Of a DNA stretch of 64,000 nt, positions 1 to 10,520 are shown piece by piece (the stretch's first letter is position 1; every line of letters begins with the position of its first letter). The notes beneath the pieces were generated by a model that saw only the letters and a program-made list of their open reading frames with translations, ran no database searches and was not told the DNA's origin. Source of the stretch: Branchipolynoe longqiensis (Eukaryota; Annelida; Polychaeta; Phyllodocida; Polynoidae); contig CM059194.1 in assembly GCA_030323885.1 (NCBI GenBank), positions 7,153,686 through 7,217,685 on the forward strand, written 5' to 3'. The translations under genes and the position numbers were made by a program.

Positions 1-2250
1 AACACGTCGGGCGCGCGACAGCCGATAATTAAAGATCCGGTGATCCATGCGCATGTCTCTGTGGCTGAACGGCTTCATCAAGTAATCTTTGAGGGGAAAG
101 GCATCGTCCGCCACAATGTAATGCCCCAAAGGCCGATCATCCCCGGGTAGTGGTTGGGGGGGTGGGAACGACTCGGTGTGGTTCTCCAGAGCCTCTTGAA
201 GGGTGCATCCGGAAAACACGCCCCCGTGACTAACCCGGCCGTTGCATCCCACATCTACAAAGATGAACCGATAGTCGGCGTCAACTAGGGCCATCAGCAC
301 TATGCTGAACGTGTGCTTGTAGTTGTAGTATGTCGACCCGGAGTGTGCTGGGGGTTTGATGTGTATGTGCTTCCCGTCCAGGGCGCCGATACAGTTGGGG
401 AAGTTCCATCTAGCCTGAAACTGGTCAGCGACTTTCCTCCACTCCTCCGGGCTCGACGGGGTCTGCAAAAACAAAAATACAACGACACTTTAAATAAAGA
501 AAATAAGAAATAAAGTTACAAGTTTTTGGCGACAAACTAAATTGTTTCTCTATTCACGCTCGCAGGTAAACCGTGACGAGACGGCTGAAAAAGCCGACGA
601 GGAGACAGGGACTGACGCCGATACCCCGAGTGTGTCATCGCGAAATCTGAGTATCGTCGCCGACGATCCCCCAGAGGTAGGATCCTTCCGCACCAACACC
701 AGCACCCCAATGTCCAGCCAAGATTGGGTGAACCAAAAAAACCGCAAAAGATGGGAGGGCGACGGAGGAGATGACGATCTCATGCACCTGGTTATCAAGA
801 ACCTGGAAGACACACATGCCCCTCCAGACGACGCGCTTACGACTTTCGGCAAACATGTTACCAATAGGCTACGAACCATCACTGATCCAGAAGTGTTGAT
901 GGTAGTGCAGAATGACATTGATCAGGCTTGCTTCCGCGGGAACATGAAAATTATCGCGGCGCAAAACGGGGCGCGCAACAGAACCCCGCAGGCGGACAGT
1001 GAAAACAGACCCGGACCATCGGGGGCCGACGAGCATAGGCCCAGTGCGCATAGGGCCGGTGGTGGCTTTTCGTTCGTTAACATGTTGGAATCGGATCAAT
1101 ATTCCGAGTATGAAAATTAAAATAAATTAGTCGGTTAGCGTTTTTTAGTCGGTTCCACTATTCAAGACAAAGATGTAGCTCATAGGGCCGTTACTAGGTC
1201 CTTTTCTTTCGTAAACATGTTGGATCAATATTCAGAGTTATACATTTTAATTAGTTGGTTAACGTTCTGTAGTCGGTTCCATTAGTCACGTTTAAAGATG
1301 TAGCTAAGAGACCCGTTACTGGGTCATTTTCAATCGTAAACATGTTGCAATAAGTTGGTTAACGTTTTTTAGTCGCGTTTAAAGATGTATCTCAAAGGCC
1401 CATTACTGGGTCAATTTAATTCGTAAGCATGTTGCAATCTGATTAACCTTACATACTACCTTAGTTTTAGTTGGTTCCATTATATTTTACTCACACTGTG
1501 TGTATGCACAGTGCTAAAGATTGATTCTGATTCTGCTGTGGCAGAGTTGTTGTTACTGTATTCTATACTTGTTACAGTATTCTATTACAGTTGTGTGAAA
1601 TTCAATAAATCCATATAAAACAATCTTACCTTGAAGTATTCTTTCTTCAGCGACTGGTAGATGGCGTCGCAGGTCTCGGGGACAATTTGGCCGATGGTGG
1701 TTGCGCCCACACGAAACAGGTAGCTGAGACTCCGGAAGGATTCACCTACAAACAAAATTAAATTATTTGGTTAGATATATCGGTTTATTTAAATTTTGGT
1801 TTATTTAAATTTTGGTTTATTTAAATTTGAATATATTTAAATGTGAGCTCAGAGCAACGATATCGTGATCGGACAGGGAGACAAATATGTTGAAAATAAA
1901 GTTAAGTCCTTACCAGTTGCCAGGAATCGCAGCGTGACGGCCAACCTCTCCGCCGCCGATATCGACGCTCGATATCGGGTGTTTTGGCACGCGATACGAC
2001 CCTCTACCAGGTGCAACAACTCGTCGAACTGATCCGACGGCATACGGCTGAAGTTGGTGAAGGCCTTTGGCTCGTCCCTGCGTAGACCAACCATCAGGGC
2101 ATTGAATGCTCCTAGCTCCGATCTTTGAGCGATGTGTGGCCGAACCCACACATTTCTAGCAATCTTCCGACGTCGTCGGCGACGGCGTACGACAAGCAAA
2201 GCAAGCGCAATAGCCACGGCTCTCTTTTGAGCAGTTGAACGCGGCGCCAT
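1..2250 (-). CDS. PIF/Harbinger transposase, 3 exons, C-terminus off the window
   Basis: Exons are 2250-1914, 1745-1630 and 462-1, which continues past the left edge. They join in phase (G|GT, then phase 0) with GT/AG borders: donors GTAAGG and GTAAGA, acceptors TTTGTAG and TTTTGCAG. The 305 visible codons have no stop. Start chosen at the ATG of MAPRSTAQKR; a run of eight arginines follows (possible nuclear signal). Exon 1 ends in LAVTLRFLATG, continues as ESFRSLSYLFRVGATTIGQI in exon 2, and exon 3 has NFPNCIGALDGKHI, GSTYYNYKHTFSIVLMALVD and YIVADDAFPLKDY. These are family blocks of the DDE superfamily 4 (HARBI1-like) transposases. The first catalytic Asp is in ALDGKH and the second in VADDAFPL; the third residue (Glu of the RxxxE block) lies beyond base 1. 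Known role: cut-and-paste transposition with 3-bp TWA target duplications. Open reading suggests a young element. Its terminal repeats were not found. Confidence 0.93.
566..1120 (+). CDS. Harbinger accessory (MADF/BESS-like) protein, last exon
   Basis: The frame opens after a good acceptor (TTCACGCTCGCAG at 553-565) and runs 184 codons to TAA; an AATAAA follows within a few bases of the stop. The 5' end has no ATG, so earlier exon(s) must lie left of the window, beyond the opposite-strand transposase exon 3. The first half is acidic and Ser/Thr-rich; then come WVNQKNRKRWEG and an amphipathic block ALTTFGKHVTNRLRTITD followed by VLMVVQNDIDQA. That layout (linker, FG..V...L..I helix, then a second helix near the C-terminus) is typical of the C-terminal dimerisation part of the MADF/Myb-like protein that PIF/Harbinger elements encode beside their transposase, and which helps transposase reach the nucleus and bind DNA. 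The DNA-binding MADF half is not in view. The exon lies wholly inside transposase intron 2 on the other strand. Confidence 0.7.
   Translation, partial: VNRDETAEKADEETGTDADTPSVSSRNLSIVADDPPEVGSFRTNTSTPMSSQDWVNQKNRKRWEGDGGDDDLMHLVIKNLEDTHAPPDDALTTFGKHVTNRLRTITDPEVLMVVQNDIDQACFRGNMKIIAAQNGARNRTPQADSENRPGPSGADEHRPSAHRAGGGFSFVNMLESDQYSEYEN
1060..1440 (+). repeat. Degenerate tandem duplication of the accessory gene's 3' end
   Basis: The block containing the last codons (TTCGTTCGTTAACATGTTGG), the stop and the 3' UTR (GTCGGTT, AAAGATGTAGCT, CCGTTACTGGGTC) recurs about 3.5 times. The CATGTT landmark sits at 1081, 1216, 1341 and 1429. The copies after the first no longer read in frame. It lies inside transposase intron 2. 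Confidence 0.75.
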
Positions 2251-3105
2251 GTTGCTGCTCAGTTTAAACGGCTCAAAGAGGTTCGCGGCCCCGACGCCAG
2301 TCGCAGCGATAAAAAACAACTTGGCGCCATCTAGCGTTGCTGACCGACGGCCGATCAACAACTGCTAGGAGGCGCTGATGCGAGTGTAGTTCCCGCTAAA
2401 TACACCAGGTTCGTGGAACGCAGTCGCGAAACGGACGGTATATGTGCGCACACCCGATCGGTATATGTGAGCACCCACTGCCATCAGTTTTAAGTCGCAA
2501 ACGGGATGGACCGAGTCGTGACGGGTTGCGTCGGCCATCCAGTTTTAGTGCGCGAATCGTATACGGTAGGTGTGTACCGGGCATTAAACCACACCACCTA
2601 GACAAAAACCGCTTGGAACACATATAGAAAACATGTTTAACAAAAAGATTATATTAAATTAATACGGTTAGGGTTCTGGATTTCCATTAATTTTGAATAA
2701 AACTGACGTTTTTCACTGCGCGTACTGGCAAACTCAATCACAGTGTGTCTTCGTTCTGCAGCCAAGCTGAGCGCGGATACACGATGTTTATAAACATTGA
2801 AATTGGTCTATAGACAGGGCGCCCAGTGTGTGTTTGTTCTGGGGGAGTTTTCAGTCGCATCGGCGAACTGGCCCCCGGCTGGCCCGGTCCGCCCGGCGTC
2901 GGCCAGACGCCGGGCCCGCATCGTTGCTAATTGTCCCGGGAGACGCTGTGAGACGCTGTGAGTCGGGCGACGGCCTCCCGCTGGAGGCGGGGGAGTGTGT
3001 GTGTGTGGGGGGGGGGGGGGGTCTCACATTCGGCGCAGCCCGACATGCTCGTGTTGGATCTGAGTGCCCGGGGCAATAATTGGTTGTCAGTTTAGCTATT
3101 GATCT
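2251..3105. other. Harbinger upstream flank and unannotated spacer
   Basis: No gene seen. 2251-2640 is CpG-rich and presumably holds the transposase promoter and right end of the Harbinger element; a direct repeat GGTATATGTG(C/A)GC occurs at 2438 and 2460. 2640-2820 is AT-rich. 2840-3000 is GC-rich with a perfect 10-bp hairpin (arms GCCCGGCGTC, 2891-2900 and 2906-2915), then a run of about 17 G at 3008-3020. Confidence 0.5.
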
Positions 3106-3119
3106 ATGCCCCTCCCGAC

Positions 3120-4690
3120 CATCCTCATCCTCATTCACATTCACATTCACCCACACCCACCCACGCACATACACACACACACACATGCCGACTCACATAC
3201 ATGGATACTCACACAGACAAATATATAGCCACTCACACCCGCAGTCCCACTCACTCACACATTCACACACTCACACAGACCCACATACATTCACACACAC
3301 ACACACACACACACTCACTCACACTCACACACACACTCAAGCACACAGACACTCACGCACACACTCACGCACAAAGACCCACATTAAACACATTTTGAGT
3401 GGCACTGTCAGGTTACCACGTGTTCATTGAGAGCAGCTCAGTGACTGCAACTGTCGACGCGACACGACCACAAGGCCGAGATCGTGAGCTACTCATACAC
3501 TCAGACTCTCACACATTCAAACCCACACTCACCCTCATACACTCACCCTCACACACTAAAACTCACACATTCAAACTCACACTCACTCAAACATTCAAAC
3601 TCACACACTCACCCTCACACACTCAAACTCACACTCACTCAAACTCAAACACTCAAACTCACACACTCACCTTCACACACTCAAACTCACACTCACTCAA
3701 ACTCAAACACTCAAACTCACACACTCACCCTCACACACTCAAACTCACACTCAAACACTCAAACTCACACACTCACCTTCACACACTCAAACTCACACTC
3801 ACTCAAACTCACACTCAAACTCACACACTCACCCTCACACACTCAAACTCACACTCAAATCACTAACCTCACACACTGACTCACACACGCAAACTCACTA
3901 ACCTCACACACTGACTCACACACGCAAACTGACTAACCTCAGACACTGACTCACACACTCAAACTCACTAACCTCAAACACTGACTCACACACTCAAACT
4001 CACACTCAAGCTCACTAACCTCACACACTGACTCACACACGCAAACTCACTAACCTGTGCAGACACTAACTCAAACACAACTACCACACATTCGAACTCA
4101 CTACCTCACACACTAACTTACACACTGAAACTCACACTCGTACTCACTAACCTCACACACTAAGTCACACCACTCAAACTCACACTCAAACTCACACACT
4201 CACCCTCACACACTCAAACTCACACTCACTCAACCCCAAACACTCAAACTCAAACATTCAAACTCACACACTCTCCCTCACACACTCTCCGTTACACACT
4301 CTCCCTCACACACTCAAACTCACACACTCAAACTCACACACTCAAACTCACACACTCAAACTCGCACACTCAAACTCACACTCAAACTCACACACTCACC
4401 CCCTCACACTCACCCTCACACACTCACCCTCACACACTCATCCTCACACACTCACCCTCACACACTCACACATTCATGCTCACACACTCACCGTCATACT
4501 GACACTAATACACTCATACTCACACACCCTCGCACCCTCACACATACACATGCTCTCCCTCATATACATAGCCACACACACTCACTCACCCTCACTCAGT
4601 CACCCTCACACACTCACTCACACTCACATACTCTTACTCTCACTCACTCACTCACATTCTCACACTCACACACACTGACTCAGCGTTGAG
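3120..4690. repeat. CA-rich minisatellite (CTCACACACTCAAA-type)
   Basis: About 1.55 kb built from short words such as ACTCAAACTCACAC, CACTCACCCTCACA and CTAACCTCACACACTGA, with word composition changing along the array. Between 3395 and 3480 it is broken by unique sequence. Almost no G on this strand, so long open frames here are composition artefacts. Confidence 0.95.
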
Positions 4691-4794
4691 CCCTAATACT
4701 GAGCACACATCAGCTGCCCCTCAGCCCCCATCCCTCAGTGAATACCTGAGCTGTCTCTAAGACTGAGAACGTGGAAACAAAGCCTGCAGACCCT

Positions 4795-5095
4795 CGACGT
4801 CCCCCTGTTCCCGGCGTGCTGCTCCATTCAGCTACAGCACGACCGGAAGTCACGTCGGTGCGCCGGCCACGTGACCACTGTGGTACCGGAAGTGAGCCTT
4901 GCCTGTACGGGAGGCGCCCCCTGTGAACAGACGCTGAGGGCTGGCGCTAATTGGACGTCTCTTAGACAGCTAGGTTTAAGAACGCCGAGAGACGCCAGGC
5001 TCCGTAACCATGGTGACGTATGGAACAGACGCCGGCAGCAGACGACACAGAGCGACAGACCCACTGGTGAGTGACGTCATCCTGTGGGAAGGCAC
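4795..5095 (+). promoter_or_regulatory. CpG-rich TATA-less promoter candidate
   Basis: CpG-dense block after a long A/C-rich repeat. It carries two ETS cores CCGGAAGT (4843-4850, 4886-4893), an E-box CACGTG in GGCCACGTGACC (4866-4877), and a CRE TGACGTCA (5072-5079). No TATA box seen. An ATG in strong context (ACCATGG) at 5010 is followed 57 bases later by a consensus donor CTG|GTGAGT. This is the usual composition of a housekeeping-type animal promoter plus first exon. Direction is inferred from the donor. It could instead be a CpG-rich repeat. Confidence 0.5.
5010..5066 (+). CDS. Candidate first coding exon (19 codons), possibly an alternative Spire start
   Basis: ATG in Kozak context, 19 codons (MVTYGTDAGSRRHRATDPL), then donor GTGAGTG at 5067. 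It ends in phase 0, which is the phase at which the Spire exon at 11706 begins. Nothing between the two exons looks like another host exon. No family is recognisable in 19 residues. If spliced to 11706, the product would start just before the first WH2 repeat and lack the KIND domain. This is inference from phase, strand and position only; it may be an unrelated gene or a chance ATG. Confidence 0.28.
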
Positions 5096-5106
5096 CGTAA
5101 CTTCCG

Positions 5107-5431
5107 GTTGGTTGGTTGTTGGAGTTTTATCTCCTGGCAACATCTAAGGTCATATCAGGATGGGTACTGAATTGTGACAGTACACACTCATGGTGACTTT
5201 ATAGTGCCGCCATACTGGGAAATCAGGCTGCTGGCACCATGACCCGATATCTCACTCAGTCACATCCTGACACTGAGCTAACCAGTCTTTGGCCTATCCT
5301 ATTAATGCTGAGCGCCAGGCTAGGAACCTAGCGACAAGTATCAAATTTATAAGTCATTTGTTTGACTCAAACGGAAACCAAACTCCCGATCTCCCGCATG
5401 CGAGGCCCTCGTTCTACCGATTGTGTGACCA
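5107..5431 (-). mobile_element. SINE-A, full length
   Basis: Reference copy for the main SINE of the window, read on the minus strand. It has a tRNA-like head (box A about TGGCCGAATCGGTAGAG, box B GTTCGATTCC), a body with AAAATTGATACTTGTCGC, GGCAAGGACTGGTTAGCTC, AGTCGCCATGAGTGCGCAC and TGATATGACCTTAGATGTTG, and an (ACCA)n tail. Its head abuts the head of the next copy. Confidence 0.9.
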
Positions 5432-5757
5432 GGTGCGGTGGCCGAATCGGTAGAGTGCAGGCCTCGCATGTGGGAGATTGGGTGTTCAATTCCCAATCGA
5501 GTCAAACCAATGATGTATAAAATGTGTACTTGTCGCTTTCTAGCCTGGTGCTCTGATTAAATAGGTTAGGGGAAGGACTGGTTAGCTCAGAATCAGGATA
5601 ATGTGACTGAGTGGGATATCTGGTCATGCTGCCTGTGGCCTGATTTCCCAGTGGGGCAGCACTATAAAGCTGCCATGAGTGCACACTGTCAAAAGTTGGT
5701 ACCTGTCATGATATGACCCTAGATGTTGCCAGGACCTAAAACTCCAACAACCAACCA
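5432..5757 (+). mobile_element. SINE-A, full length
   Basis: Head GCGGTGGCCGAATCGGTAGA with box B GTTCAATTCC, complete body and tail CCAACAACCAACCAA. It starts where the inverted copy ends, so the two form a 325-bp-arm palindrome. Confidence 0.9.
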
Positions 5758-5804
5758 AGTTGCTCTGAATAAGCTGTTGCCCCGGTCCTGGTCTGCCAGT
5801 CTTA

Positions 5805-6515
5805 TGGGGCAGTCACACTACGACGTGTTGGCCCGGCGTTGGACAACGCGTGGCAACGTGTTGGGTTTTTTGGCGAAACGTCGGGACGCGTCGGGGCGCG
5901 TTACAAACGCGTTACAAACGCGTTGCCGGCGCGTCGGTACACGTCGGTACACTATGATTGACAGGTCGCTTTGATACAACGCGTTGGTGCGCGTCGCCCA
6001 GCGCCGAAAGTTTTGTGCTTGCACAAAACTTTCGGCGCTGGCCGACGCGCGCCGACGGGTTACGGGCGCATTAGCAGGAAGTCGACACGCATTACCAGCG
6101 CGTAGCCGGCCCGCTCGTAGTGCGTCAAGAAACGTTGAGCAACGTCGTGGAATTTTCCCACACTTGCAACGGGCCAGGCAACGTGTAACGCGCTGGGAGA
6201 ACGCCGATAACACGGCGATAAGACGTTGATAACACTCGTCCAACCCGCTAACGGCGTATGACGCGCCGGCGACACGCCGATAACATGCCGATAACACGTC
6301 GACAAGACGCTAATCAACCGTGGGAACGCGGCACAACTTTTTAGAAATTGGGTCAAGCGGCGGGGGTTTCTTTGTTTTCCACCCGCGCAACATGCTGGCG
6401 GCGCTCCAATAACATGCCAGCAACGTGCCGAAAAGTTTGACGTTTCTCGACGCGTTGAATATATTTAAGCGCGTTGGCGGCACGCCGGAATACACGTCGT
6501 AGTGTGACTGCTCCA
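5805..6515. mobile_element. 711-bp MITE, Harbinger-type (TTA duplication)
   Basis: The ends are inverted: TGGGGCAGTCACACTACGAC on the left and TGGAGCAGTCACACTACGAC as the reverse complement of the right. Both sides are flanked by TTA (5802-5804, 6516-6518), the 3-bp TWA duplication made by PIF/Harbinger transposases. The interior is very CpG-rich and crowded with short words in both orientations (CGTTG/CAACG, CCGATAACACG). Near the middle is a near-perfect hairpin of about 31 bp per arm (5989-6050, one mismatch). No transposase remnant is visible, and the open frames inside arise from the CG-rich repeats. Confidence 0.85.
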
Positions 6516-6518
6516 TTA

Positions 6519-7958
6519 ATGACTGACAACGTCATTACACACCAAACAGAGTTATAACAATATAGATAGACAGAGATCCTATGGGTCTTCGAAAACCTGG
6601 AACGTCATGGAGTTTGATAATTCAGAATTCCCGGCCTGGAAAATCCTAAAAAAAAAGGAAAATTTTGACTATGTAGAATATTTGTTTAAAACGCTATTTT
6701 CGCCGACGTGCCCAAAGTTTAATCCTTGTTTTGTAAATAAAGTGATTTTTGTGGGTTTGTTATGCTCCCTCTTAATTTTCTTGTAAGTTAAATTTTGCAA
6801 TCATTTGACACACATTTCTTTCCTTTAAAAATTGTTTTTGAGATCAAAGTTGTTGTCATTTTGTAGGGTCTGTGTTCGAGACTGTGACTATGTAGGTAGG
6901 CTGAAGTGAAAATCAATACAGACGGAGTGAAAGAGAGAAAGTAAAGCAAAAGTAAGACTGTAAGAGACAGTCAAAGCCCCTCTGGTTTATTATATATAGT
7001 ACATGGATTCTTGGTATAGGATCATGCCATTCACTTCAACCAATAGGGAAGCAGCATTCCCAGTTCCTCCTATAGGGACTCAGCATTTCTGGTTACCATG
7101 ACCACCAGTGGTCTGCCCACCACCAGAGCTGGTTGACATGTGGCCACCACCAACCCTGACCCCTGTGTGCATTGACCCCTACCTCAGCAGAGAGCCAGGC
7201 CCTGAGTGCACTCACCGAGACCTGCCAATTATCCCTAATTCTATAATTACCCACCCTCATGTCTGGGCCAAGCCATATATATATACAAACATACACCGGC
7301 CACACAGAATAATAATAGAGGATTTCCATTTCCCCCCTCTGCGGATTATCGGAATATTTTACAATTTGCTATTTGGCCACCAGAAACTTTTCAAGAAGTT
7401 TTAGATGTAAGCATATAAATATGATTGACACTTTAAAAAGAAAACCTCCCAAACCACCAAAATGACAATAGATTTTCACTGTGAATATGGCCATTGTTGT
7501 CGACACAGCACTAAACCATCACACATCAATCAATAAATAAAAACAACATTGTCCATATTTGTGCGTGTGTGATTTGTGGTGGTGGTGGTGGTGGTGGTAG
7601 ATGAGAAGGCGGTGCAATGGTCTCCCATTATCGCCCACCTTGGTGATGGTGAATGTGAGCGGGTCACGTGGCTGTAATAGAGGCCGGTGATTGGCTGGTG
7701 GCGTGATGGCGACGTGGAAGCAGTGTGATTGAGTGTGGAAGGAGCTGCGTGAAGATGATTGGGCTAGGTACTAACTGTCATCTCTGTGGGAGTGTGATTA
7801 GAGGCGATGTACAACTGGTGTGTGTCACGTGTGGACCCACGACTGGTTCTCAGACCCTGCTTACCAGACATTCTGGTAGCTACCGCCGTTTGGGAACATC
7901 TTTCAACATATCGATGAACCCGCAGCGTTGTTTTTTGTTGGGGGGGGGGTTACATTCG
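6519..7958. other. Spacer with simple repeats and an (ATCA)-tailed retroelement end
   Basis: No gene supported. 6520-7080 is AT-rich and unremarkable. 7440-7550 holds GTGAATATGGCCATTGTTGT followed by CGACACAGCACTAAACC and ATCAATCAATAAATAAA, matching the tail block also seen at 12955-13010. 7576-7600 is (GGT)n. 7945-7953 is a G run. Confidence 0.5.
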
Positions 7959-8129
7959 TTGGTTGGTCGATTGGTTGTTGGAGTTTGCATCCTGGCAACA
8001 TCTAAGGTTATAATATCAGGATGGGTATGCACTTTTGACAGTGCACACTCATGGCGACTTTATAGTTCTGCCGCACTGGAAATCAGGTCGCTAGCACCAT
8101 GACCTGATATCTCACTCAGTCACATTATC
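7959..8129 (-). mobile_element. SINE-A, 3' half
   Basis: Tail and distal body only (TTGGTTGG through CACATTATC); the tRNA-like head and proximal body are missing, consistent with 5' truncation during reverse transcription. Confidence 0.85.
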
Positions 8130-8214
8130 ATAAGGTAAGAAGGGTCTGGGCTCTGGGGACCAGACCGTGTAAGGAGGGCTGTAAGGTAAGAAGGGTATGG
8201 GGACCAGACTCTAT

Positions 8215-8400
8215 CAGAGAGGTCTGGGGACATGGGAAATATTGCGCCTCGAACAGGATTCAAACCCGCACTTCTTGCCATTCCGGGGCTAGCGTGCTAA
8301 CCATTACACAACCTAGGATCCCTGATGCCATCACTCTATTCATGCTTACCTGTCTATGTGGCTCCTTGTCTGAAAGGTCAGTGGAGACTGTTAACTGAAA
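8215..8400. mobile_element. SINE-C, tRNA-like block in antisense
   Basis: The minus strand reads a Glu/Gln-tRNA-like block: TGTGTAATGGTTAGCACGC (box A-like) and GGGTTTGAATCC (box B-like). On the plus strand it is followed by ACCTGTCTATGTGGCTCCTT and GAAAGGTCAGTGGAGACT. The same pair of blocks recurs at 43990-44215 and 55440-55615, which makes it a dispersed family rather than a tRNA gene. Confidence 0.6.
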
Positions 8401-8411
8401 ATAAGTAACAC

Positions 8412-10520
8412 AACACTGCGGTAATAGTTTAATGGAATATTACCGATAGTTTTGTGGTAATAGTTATGTGGCATATTACTGATAGAGTATTGTGGTAATG
8501 GTGAAATTGAATATTAGCAACAGCACTGTGGTAATAGTTAAATGGAATATTAGTGACATCACTGTGCTAATGGTTAGGTGGTATATTAGTGGTAGTAGTT
8601 AAATGGAATATTAGCGAGAGTACTGTGGTAATAGTTAAATGGAATATTACCAGTAGAGTACTGTGGTAATAGTTAAATTGAGCAATAGCATTACAGTACT
8701 GTGCTAATAGTTATGTGGAATATTAGAGGTAGTAGTTAAATGGAAGATTAGCGACAGTACTGTGGTAATAGATAAATGGAAGATTATTGACAGTACTGTG
8801 GTATTGGTTAAATGGAATATTACCTTACAGTATTGTGTTAATAGTTAAATGGAAGATTATTGATAGTACTGTGGTAATGGTTAAATGGAATATTACCTTA
8901 CAGTATTGTGTTAATAGTTAAATGGAATATTACAAGTACAGTATTGTGGTAATCGTTAAATAGAAGATTAGCGACAGTACTGTGGTAATAGTTAAATGGA
9001 AGATTAGTGACAGTACTGTGGTAATAGTTCAATGGAAGATTAGTGACAGTATTGTGGTAATAGTTAAATGGAAGATTAGTGACAGTACTGTGGTAATAGT
9101 TCAATGGAAGATTAGTGACAGTACTGTGGTAATAGTTCAATGGAAGATTAGTGACAGTACTGTGGTAATAGTTCAATGGAAGATTAGTGACAGTACTGTG
9201 GTAATAGTTCAATGGAAGATTAGTGACAGTACTGTGGTAATAGTTCAATGGAATATTATCAGTACAGTATTGTGGTAATAGTCAAATGGAAGATTAGCGA
9301 CAGTATTGTGGTAATGGTTAAATGGAAGATTAGCGACAGTATTGTGGTAATGGTTAAATGGAAGATTAGCAACAGTACTGTGGTAATAGTTAAATGGAAT
9401 ATTACGACTACAGTATTGTGGTAATAGTTAAATGGAATATTACCTTACCGTATTGTGGTGATAGTTAAATGGAAGATCAGCGACAGTACTGTGGTAATGG
9501 TTAAATGGAATATTACCTTACAGTATTGTGTTAATAGTTAAATGGAATATTACAAGTACAGTATTGTGGTAATGGTTAAATGGAAGATTAGCGACAGTAC
9601 TGTGGTAATAGTTAAATGGAATATTAGCGACATCACTGTGGTAATAGTTAAATGGAAGATTAGTGACAGTATTGTGGTAATAGTTAAATGGAAGATTAGC
9701 GACAGTACTGTGGTAATAGTTAAATGGAATATTACCAGCACAGTAATGTGATAATGGTTAAATGGAAGATTAGCGACAGTATTGTGGTAATAGTTAAATG
9801 GAATATTAGCGACATCACTGTGGTAATAGTTAAATGGAAGATTAGTGACAGTATTGTGGTAATAGTTAAATGGAATATTACCTTACAGTATTGTGGTAAT
9901 AGTTAAATGGAATATTACCTTACAGTATTGTGGTAATAGTTAAATGGAATATTACCTTACAGTATTGTGGTAATAGTTAAATGGAATATTACCTTACAGT
10001 ATTGTGGTAATAGTTAAATGGAATATTACAAGTACAGTATTGTGGTAATGGTTAAATAGAAGATTAGCGACAGTATTGTGGTAATAGTTAAATGGAATAT
10101 TAGTGACATCACTGTGGTAATAGTTAAATGGAAGATTAGTGACAGTACTGTGGTAATAGTTAAATGGAAGATTAGCGACAGTACTGTGGTAATAGTTAAA
10201 TGGAATATTACCAGCACAGTAATGTGGTAATAGTCAAATGGAAGATTAGTGACAGTATTGTGATAATGGTTAAATGGAATATTACCAGTACAGTATTGTG
10301 GTGATAGGTAAATAGAATATTAGTGACAATACCGTGGTGATAGTTAAATGGAAAATTAGTGACAGCACTGTAGTTATAGTTAAATGGAATACTAGCGACA
10401 ATTCTGTGTTTGTGGTGGCAAGTTAAATGGCATATTACCAGTACAGTAATGTCGTAATAGTTAAATGGAATATTAGTGACAATTCTTTGGTAACGGTTAA
10501 ATGGAAGATTACCGACAGTG
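8412..10520. repeat. 36-bp minisatellite, about 58 units
   Basis: The unit contains GTGGTAATAGTTAAATGGA, then AGATTAGTGACAGTACT or ATATTACCTTACAGTATT variants. Because 36 is a multiple of 3 and stops are rare in some phases, the array creates long repetitive open frames on both strands (12-residue period); none has a start context or a family match. Units are most uniform at 8980-9250 and 9880-10030. Confidence 0.95.

Noticed and set aside
3080..3879. His/Thr/Ser-rich frames and a telomere-like appearance
   Set aside because: CA-rich simple repeat. No TTAGGG-type unit, so not telomeric, and the frames are composition artefacts.
5430..5505. tRNA gene at a SINE head (and about 20 similar places)
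   Set aside because: Box A and B fit, but cloverleaf arms do not close and the same sequence recurs with a SINE body each time.
5818..6356. 159-residue minus-strand frame, Arg/Ala-rich
   Set aside because: Lies entirely in the CpG-rich MITE; encodes repeats of the MITE's short words.
7725..8102. Plus-strand frame with CHLCG...CVTCG, zinc-finger-like spacing
   Set aside because: Only two CxxC pairs without a wider domain, and the frame runs into a G run and a SINE; chance is likely.
8898..10217. Long open frames on both strands with a 12-residue repeat
   Set aside because: Produced by a 36-bp minisatellite whose period is a multiple of 3; no start context, splice sites or family.
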